DNA from: Flavobacterium gawalongense
GTDB taxonomy: Bacteria; Bacteroidota; Bacteroidia; Flavobacteriales; Flavobacteriaceae
DNA length: 34,140 nucleotides
Assembly: GCF_007097265.1 (NCBI RefSeq)
Contig: NZ_VJZP01000039.1
Location: forward strand, 1 to 34,140
Reading direction: 5' to 3'
Shown here: one piece after another, positions 29,237 through 34,140 of the stretch
Layout: every line of letters begins with the position of its first letter
How positions within the stretch are numbered: the stretch's first letter is position 1
Program-made: the position numbers and the translations under genes
Notes under the pieces: model-generated
Database searches by the model: none
The model's input: the letters and a program-made list of their open reading frames with translations, nothing else
What the model was told of the DNA's origin: nothing

Positions 29237-30178
29237 TTATTTAATTAAAAATGTTGTAGATTCCTTGGTTTTACAGTTTACTTGTTCAAAGCCACATAAA
29301 AAATCCTCTATTTCAGATTGTGAAATTACGGGGTTAGCACCTTCGTTTTGAGCGACAATAGCGCCAACAGCACAGGCAAAATTAATTGCGTATTGAGGGT
29401 CTTCTCCATTGAGTAACATGATGATTAATGAAGCTAAAAAAGAATCTCCGGAACCCACAGTATCAACTACATTTACTTTGAATCCACAATTGTGATAAAA
29501 GGTATCATTAGAATACAATACCGCTCCATGAGATCCTAAAGTAACACATACCGTATCGGTATTGGTTTCCTTTGCAATGAATTTAATATTTTGCTCTAAT
29601 GACTTTTTATTTGAATTTAAATCTTCGCAAATTTCATTTAACTCATCATCATTAAACTTTATGAAATCAGCTGCATGTAATAAATCCAAAACATTTTTCT
29701 TAGTATAATGAGGCACTCTTAAATTCACATCAAATATTTTATATTTTGCAACATCTAAAAGTTGTTCCAGCGTATTTCTGGAAACTAAATCTCTTGAAGA
29801 TAAACTTCCATAAACAAAAAAGTCTGCTTTCTCAACTATTGAAATATTCTCGCTTGAAGTTTCAATTTTGTCCCATGCTGAAGGATAATTGATATCATAA
29901 GAAGCATTTCCTTTTTCATTTAAAATGACGTTGACTAAACCCGTTGGATAATTATCCTTTATCTGAATAGCATCGGTGTTAATACCCGAAAAATTTAAAT
30001 AATCTATTAATTCTTTACCATTCGCATCGTTCCCTACTCCACTGATAACGGAAACCTCCCCTCCTAGCGAATTTAGTCTTGAAGCTACATTTAGTGGCGC
30101 TCCGCCAATTTTTTTGTGTTCAAGAAAAACATCAAAAAGGATTTCTCCAAAACAAACACCGTTTAATTTCTTTTTCAT
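29237..30178 (-). CDS. PfkB-family carbohydrate kinase (fructokinase-like)
   Basis: The 313-residue kinase shows the PfkB marks: GGAPLNVASRLNSLGG near the N-terminus (substrate-binding Gly-rich loop), VSGVGNDANGKELIDYL, and the catalytic anion-hole motif DTVGSGDSFLAS with the base Asp in it. It phosphorylates a sugar with ATP; the layout with the GGAP block is closest to fructokinases. Following the epimerase in the operon, it would trap the epimerised ketose, for example fructose, as its phosphate. Length is normal. Confidence 0.9.
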   Translation of the reverse strand: MKKKLNGVCFGEILFDVFLEHKKIGGAPLNVASRLNSLGGEVSVISGVGNDANGKELIDYLNFSGINTDAIQIKDNYPTGLVNVILNEKGNASYDINYPSAWDKIETSSENISIVEKADFFVYGSLSSRDLVSRNTLEQLLDVAKYKIFDVNLRVPHYTKKNVLDLLHAADFIKFNDDELNEICEDLNSNKKSLEQNIKFIAKETNTDTVCVTLGSHGAVLYSNDTFYHNCGFKVNVVDTVGSGDSFLASLIIMLLNGEDPQYAINFACAVGAIVAQNEGANPVISQSEIEDFLCGFEQVNCKTKESTTFLIK

Positions 30179-30239
30179 TTTTTTTATTTTTTGTTTAAAA
30201 CAATATATTTAGGTAATTAATTTTAGTATCGTTTAATGA

Positions 30240-31085
30240 TTAAAGGTGCCATTTATCGACCATTTTCCTCATGAAAGAGAGGCTGCCTTTAGCAAGATCT
30301 TCTGAATTGTATTTAGAAGGTCTCCACAAGGAAGTTGGGCCAACTAATGCTGCAATTTGTGAAGAAAAATTTTCAAGAACTAGCGGGCCTTGATAGTCTA
30401 TTTTTGCTAAAGCTTTGAAAAAATCATCCCAATGAACGTTGCCTTCGCCAGTCATACCGCGGTCACTTTCGGTTATATGTACGTGTTTCAACCTGTTTCC
30501 TGCACGAATAATTGGGTCGTAGAAATTCCTTTCTTCAATATTCATGTGAAATGTATCTAGATGCAAACCAATATTATTAGTGCCAATAGCTTCAATTATA
30601 TCCAAAACTTCATCTGCGGCTGTAAATACATAACTTTCGTAACGATTAATTGGTTCGGGAGCAATCGTGATATTACGTTTGTTCGCGTAATGGGCAACTT
30701 CGGTAAATACTTGCTTGATAATTACTTTTTCTTCTTTTGTACAAGGATTCCCAGTGAATGTCCCTATGGCTGAATGTAATACACCTCCTAAAAAATCACC
30801 ATCCATCTCAGCCACTTTATCAAGTGCCGTTTTAATAAGTGATGCTGCTCTTTCGGGATATAAAGGGATATGACAGTTTGCTGGTAAATTCAACGTGCAA
30901 CGTCCTAAAATGCCATTGTTGTCAAGTTGTTTTTTTGTTGTTTTAGCATCGAAATCTAATGATGCTGGCAAAATAATTTCAAGCATGTCAAAACCATATT
31001 CAGCTGTCTTTTCTATTGCAAAACGACCTCCTTCGGCGCTCCATCCGGAGATAAATGATAAAATTGTTGTTCCAAAAATTGGCAT
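30240..31085 (-). CDS. D-tagatose/D-psicose 3-epimerase-like TIM-barrel enzyme
   Basis: The 281-residue TIM-barrel protein has the four metal ligands of ketose 3-epimerases at the usual spacing: Glu150 (PEPINRYE), Asp177 (LHLDTFHMN), His203 (HVHITESDRG) and Glu238 (LVLENFSS). The enzyme inverts C3 of a ketohexose (tagatose/sorbose or psicose/fructose). The HITESDRG and DTFHMNIEE motifs are characteristic of this group rather than of xylose isomerases. In this operon it probably feeds fructose or sorbose to the PfkB kinase. The 61-base gap to the kinase gene is short. Confidence 0.88.
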   Translation of the reverse strand: MPIFGTTILSFISGWSAEGGRFAIEKTAEYGFDMLEIILPASLDFDAKTTKKQLDNNGILGRCTLNLPANCHIPLYPERAASLIKTALDKVAEMDGDFLGGVLHSAIGTFTGNPCTKEEKVIIKQVFTEVAHYANKRNITIAPEPINRYESYVFTAADEVLDIIEAIGTNNIGLHLDTFHMNIEERNFYDPIIRAGNRLKHVHITESDRGMTGEGNVHWDDFFKALAKIDYQGPLVLENFSSQIAALVGPTSLWRPSKYNSEDLAKGSLSFMRKMVDKWHL

Positions 31086-31130
31086 ATTTATATAATTTTA
31101 AATTTATTTCTATTTTATAGATTTGCATTT

Positions 31131-31538
31131 TTAAAAAAGCCACCATTCTGTTTTTACTCCAATAAAAGAACCCCAACTTTTTTGGTTCACTTGTAAATAA
31201 GGAGAGTAATTATGATCGCGGGCGTAATCGTTGTAGTGAGCCAGCGTGTAAACAAGACGAATGTGAGGGCGACTCCAAGGGTCTTTTTTTCCTTCTGAAT
31301 CTAGCGCTCCATAGGTTGCCCAAGTAAAAGTATTTCCATTATCACCTCCATTTGCAATTCCGGAACCATATCGAACAGAAAACTGATTAAACGAACCCGG
31401 TAAAGCCGTTTCAATTGGATTGTTATATTTAATTCCAGCTACCCAGCCGTTATCGGATGGATAATTTTGCATTAGGCGCATATTAAAAAAATTAGTATTA
31501 AAAAGGTTTGTTAAGTATTTCAAAAGTTGATAAATCAT
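31131..31538 (-). pseudogene. C-terminal fragment of a LamB-type sugar porin
   Basis: The frame of up to 135 codons ends with KTEWWLF, an aromatic outer-membrane barrel end, and contains DPWSRPHIRLVYTLAHYND, which corresponds to the last strands of maltoporin (WSRPxIRxxxTYA in E. coli LamB). A normal porin of this type has over 400 residues and a signal peptide; here only the last 115 or so are recognisable, and the start at 31538 has no signal sequence. The rest is not found upstream in other frames. It stands first in the sugar operon, where an outer-membrane channel would be expected, so it is a decayed member. Confidence 0.75.
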
Positions 31539-31678
31539 CTAATAGATTTATTAAATAGTTTTGTTTTTTAGGTGCTTATAAAGTATTTACTACTCTCATC
31601 GACTTGTTATATAAAATTCGGGTTTGGGATTATCATTATTGTTTTTAATTATTAAGCGTCATTTTGAATATTATTTTT

Positions 31679-31707
31679 CAAATGTATTATATTTTTTTAA
31701 TTTACAA
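31679..31707 (-). promoter_or_regulatory. Promoter of the sugar operon
   Basis: On the minus strand, TTG (31707-31705) is followed after 18 bases by TACATTTG (31686-31679), which fits the Bacteroidota TTG and TAnnTTTG elements at normal spacing. It points toward the porin fragment, epimerase, kinase and permease. Confidence 0.5.
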
Positions 31708-31802
31708 TAAAAAAAAGTAAATAAATTTAACATATATATAAATTTAACCTTAATTCGATGCTTTTTTAATAAATAAAAATGAATTTGTTATAAAAATGCA
31801 TA

Positions 31803-31821
31803 AACCGTAATAGTGACGGTT
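31803..31821. promoter_or_regulatory. Candidate operator between the divergent promoters
   Basis: AACCGT and ACGGTT form a palindrome with a 7-base centre. Its 19-base span is in the size range of NrtR-family operators, and it lies between the two divergent promoters. Confidence 0.3.
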
Positions 31822-31873
31822 AATTAGAAACATGAAGTGTATTTTGACGAATATATTATTACAAATAAATCAT

Positions 31874-31881
31874 TAGTTTTG
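31874..31881 (+). promoter_or_regulatory. Minus-7 element for the NrtR-type regulator
   Basis: TAGTTTTG fits TAnnTTTG exactly. The only TTG upstream (31844-31846) is 27 bases away, which is long. Transcription would begin near the inverted repeat at 31890. Confidence 0.4.
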
Positions 31882-31889
31882 TAGTATTA

Positions 31890-31917
31890 AAAGATTGTAT
31901 AAAACAGTACAATCTTT
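31890..31917. promoter_or_regulatory. Perfect inverted repeat at the regulator start, candidate operator
   Basis: AAAGATTGTA (31890-31899) and TACAATCTTT (31908-31917) are perfect complements with an 8-base spacer. The repeat begins nine bases after the minus-7 element and ends 30 bases before the regulator ATG. This is the place for autoregulation, or for a leader hairpin. Confidence 0.5.
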
Positions 31918-31947
31918 AAAAAAACTAATTATATTCTTTGTTATCTT

Positions 31948-32685
31948 ATGATGCCTCAAATAATTCCAAATATATCTGTAGACTGCGTCGTTTTTGGGTT
32001 TGACGCAAATACAAAATCACTAAACGTATTGTTGATAAAACGTTATTTAGAATCTAAGGATAATCATGAACCTGTGGTTAACGATTATGTTTTGACCGGA
32101 TATCATACATTTGAAAATGAAACTATTGATGAAACTGCTGCCAGAGTCTTGAAGGAGTTAACAGGACTTGATAATGTATATAAAAAACAATTTAAAGTTT
32201 TTGGAGACCCAAATCGGTTAATTAATGAAAAAGATCTTATTTGGGCCAAAAACGAAAATTTTAATCAACGGACGATAACCATAGCTTATTATTTTTTATT
32301 GAAAACGCAAGAGGTTACTTTAGAAAATAATCAACATAATCCGCAATGGTTTCCCGTAAATGATTTACCGGAATTAGGATTTGACCACAGGGATATAATC
32401 AATGAAGCGTATGCAGATTTAAAAGAAAAAGCATTGTACAAACCTATCATTTTTGAACTTTTAGCGGATAAATTCACCTTCAAAGAGTTACAGGACACGT
32501 ATGAATCTATACTTGGAAATGGAATAGATAATCGGAATTTTAGGAGAAAACTGCTAACAAAGAAATACATTATTGTATTAGATGAAAAACAAGTGGGAGT
32601 TTCAAAAAGACCTTCGCAACTCTTTATGTTTAGTAAAGATGTTTACCAAAAAATTTATAAAGAAACGTACTTAATCAATATTTAG
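31948..32685 (+). CDS. NrtR-type Nudix-fold transcriptional regulator
   Basis: The 245-residue protein has an N-terminal Nudix domain (about 8-140) and a C-terminal winged helix (about 150-245; LADKFTFKELQDTYESIL and RRKLLTKKYIIVLDE). The Nudix box is damaged where catalysis needs it: in the REUxEExGU part it reads RVLKELTGL, so Glu67 is Val and the second metal Glu is Leu71. Such NrtR relatives bind a ligand without hydrolysing it; the arabinose regulator AraR of Bacteroides is of this type. It is divergent from the sugar operon and probably senses its sugar or product. Confidence 0.85.
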   Translation: MMPQIIPNISVDCVVFGFDANTKSLNVLLIKRYLESKDNHEPVVNDYVLTGYHTFENETIDETAARVLKELTGLDNVYKKQFKVFGDPNRLINEKDLIWAKNENFNQRTITIAYYFLLKTQEVTLENNQHNPQWFPVNDLPELGFDHRDIINEAYADLKEKALYKPIIFELLADKFTFKELQDTYESILGNGIDNRNFRRKLLTKKYIIVLDEKQVGVSKRPSQLFMFSKDVYQKIYKETYLINI

Positions 32686-32767
32686 ATTGCTGTTTTTAAT
32701 AAATGATAGATTGGGTTCAATAAGTAATATTACCTAAGAAAGTGGTTCGATTGGCATCTTAAATATT

Positions 32768-32775
32768 TACCTTTG
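32768..32775 (+). promoter_or_regulatory. Minus-7 element for the exporter gene
   Basis: TACCTTTG fits TAnnTTTG exactly, with a TTC 19 bases upstream (32746-32748) as a weak minus-33. Its last bases include the TTG at 32773 that would otherwise be a start codon, which argues for the ATG at 32800 as the true start. Confidence 0.5.
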
Positions 32776-32799
32776 CAAAAAATTAAAAAAAGTAATTTG

Positions 32800-34044
32800 A
32801 TGGCCGATAAATCAATCACAAAAACAAAATATATAAAATTAATTCTAATTTTAGGTTCATTAACAGCACTCGGTCCATTTTCAATTGATATGTATTTGCC
32901 TGGTTTTGCCGGAATTGCAAAGGATTTGAATACTTCGGTTGCCAATGTTTCCATGACATTATCCAGTTATTTTATTGGGATTTCCGCGGGACAATTACTT
33001 TATGGGCCATTATTAGACCGTTTTGGCAGAAAAAAACCGTTATTCATAGGATTGATAGTTTACATTTTGGCTTCATTAGGTTGTGTTTTTGTAACAGATA
33101 TTGATACTTTTATAGGTTTGCGTTTTATTCAGGCTATTGGCAGTTGTGCAGCGACCGTAGCTTCAGTTTCTATGGTTCGGGATTTATTTCCTGTGAAAGA
33201 TATTCCTAAAGTATTTTCTTTATTGATGTTAGTTGTTGGACTTTCGCCAATGTTAGCACCTACAATTGGAGGTTATATCACAGCTGATTATGGTTGGCAT
33301 ACTGTCTTTTTTATATTAATGTGTATGGGTGTTTTAATTCTTTTGGCAGCTCAAATGGGCTTGCCAAATACTTTTAAACCAGACACTTCAATTTCATTAA
33401 AACCAAAACCTATAATTACAAATTTTATCAGTATTGTAAAAGAGCCTCAGTTTTACACGTATGCTTTTACTGGAGCTATCGCTTTCTCAGGGTTGTTTAC
33501 TTATGTAGCTGCTTCTCCGATTTTATTTATGGATATTTTCAAAGTGGATGCTAAAACGTACGGATGGATATTTGCTTTTATGTCGTTAAGTTTTATAGGT
33601 GCCAGTCAGCTTAATTCATTATTATTAAGAAAATTCACAAGTGAGAAAATGATTTATGGTGCATTGATTACGCAATCAATTGTTAGTATTTTATTCCTTA
33701 TTTTGGCAATGAATGATCTTTTGGGATTATATGAAACGATTGCTATGCTATTCTTATTCTTAGGTTGTTTAGGGATATCAAATCCTAATACAGCAGGACT
33801 TACTCTTGCTCCTTTCTCAAGAAATGCGGGAAGTGCTTCGGCTTTGATGGGTGCTATTCAGTTAGGACTGGGAGCTTTGGCATCTTTTGCAGTGGGGGTT
33901 TTTGTAAAAGACTCTATGTTGCCTATGGTGGTGATTATGACCGTTACAACAATTTTGGCATTAATCATTTTGATTTTTGGAAAACGAACCATAAAAAAAA
34001 CTATTGCAACTTCTCATGATGAAGGAATTGCAATAGTTCATTAA
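32800..34044 (+). CDS. Bcr/CflA-family drug exporter (MFS)
   Basis: The 414-residue MFS transporter has 12 membrane segments and the marks of the Bcr/CflA group: LGPFSIDMYLPGFAGIAKDL in helix 1, the motif A loop LLDRFGRKKPL after helix 2, and FIQAIGSCAATVASVSMVRD in helix 4 (motif B with Arg). It expels drugs or metabolites in exchange for protons at the inner membrane. The start at 32800 is preferred to a TTG at 32773, because that TTG lies in the promoter element. The C-terminal end is intact. It is probably monocistronic and unrelated to the sugar operon. Confidence 0.9.
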   Translation: MADKSITKTKYIKLILILGSLTALGPFSIDMYLPGFAGIAKDLNTSVANVSMTLSSYFIGISAGQLLYGPLLDRFGRKKPLFIGLIVYILASLGCVFVTDIDTFIGLRFIQAIGSCAATVASVSMVRDLFPVKDIPKVFSLLMLVVGLSPMLAPTIGGYITADYGWHTVFFILMCMGVLILLAAQMGLPNTFKPDTSISLKPKPIITNFISIVKEPQFYTYAFTGAIAFSGLFTYVAASPILFMDIFKVDAKTYGWIFAFMSLSFIGASQLNSLLLRKFTSEKMIYGALITQSIVSILFLILAMNDLLGLYETIAMLFLFLGCLGISNPNTAGLTLAPFSRNAGSASALMGAIQLGLGALASFAVGVFVKDSMLPMVVIMTVTTILALIILIFGKRTIKKTIATSHDEGIAIVH

Positions 34045-34140
34045 TTATAACCGTTGGGTGTAATTCCACATATTCGAACCAAATTGACTCCTTAAGCTAA
34101 CGATCACAACACGAAAAATACGTAAATTAGATTCGCTCTT

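Noticed and set aside
34045..34140. Open minus-strand frame of about 31 codons running off the window edge
   Set aside because: Too short to recognise, no motif seen, and 31 open codons are not rare by chance; it could be the C-terminal end of a gene beyond the window.

Overview
The window looks like chromosomal DNA of a Flavobacterium-type member of the Bacteroidota. The base composition is very AT-rich, start codons mostly lack Shine-Dalgarno sequences, several promoters fit the TAnnTTTG minus-7 pattern of this group, and the gene set includes PorX (type IX secretion regulator), a flavobacterial CAL67264-type small membrane protein, EttA, a MutS2 relative and alanine dehydrogenase. No rRNA, tRNA or CRISPR array was seen.

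Left part (1-14.8 kb) is mostly housekeeping: an OmpA-type lipoprotein, a GT2 glycosyltransferase and an HsdR-N-like protein on the minus strand; holA, a small membrane protein and ettA on the plus strand; a DCC oxidoreductase, a GIY-YIG protein sitting among copies of an inverted repeat, and mutS2 on the minus strand; an mntA/hepT toxin-antitoxin pair directly followed by ung; then a minus-strand run porX, tsaE, GNAT, ald and a small membrane protein. From 14.8 to 16.7 kb there is a decay zone: a structured intergenic repeat (second copy near 10.4 kb), a frameshifted alpha/beta hydrolase and a broken RAYT transposase. An orphan acyl carrier protein and phosphopantetheinyl transferase pair follows, then a cNMP/CBS/DUF294 protein with an exonuclease-fold partner that lacks canonical catalytic residues.

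The most interesting region is 20.2-27.7 kb. Here about 17 genes all point the same way: a Rep_trans-like replication initiator, a beta-rich candidate capsid protein, a GH24 lysozyme with a C-terminal membrane anchor, many tiny single-pass membrane proteins and a terminator-bounded cargo gene. There is no integrase, terminase, portal or tail gene. The block is bracketed by a perfect 19-bp direct repeat. The left copy is the centre plus one arm of a sequence with dif-like arm/centre/arm layout, so the block reads as a small tail-less, probably single-stranded-DNA, membrane-containing prophage of about 7.48 kb that used the host XerC/XerD machinery (an IMEX), in general style like Flavobacterium phage FLiP or related viruses. 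Family assignment is inference, because no homology search could be run.

Right part (27.8-34.1 kb): a minus-strand sugar operon (decayed LamB-type porin, D-tagatose/psicose 3-epimerase-like enzyme, PfkB kinase, FucP-like permease) faces a divergent NrtR-type regulator with a broken Nudix box, which probably senses the sugar or its product. A Bcr/CflA-type drug exporter ends the window.
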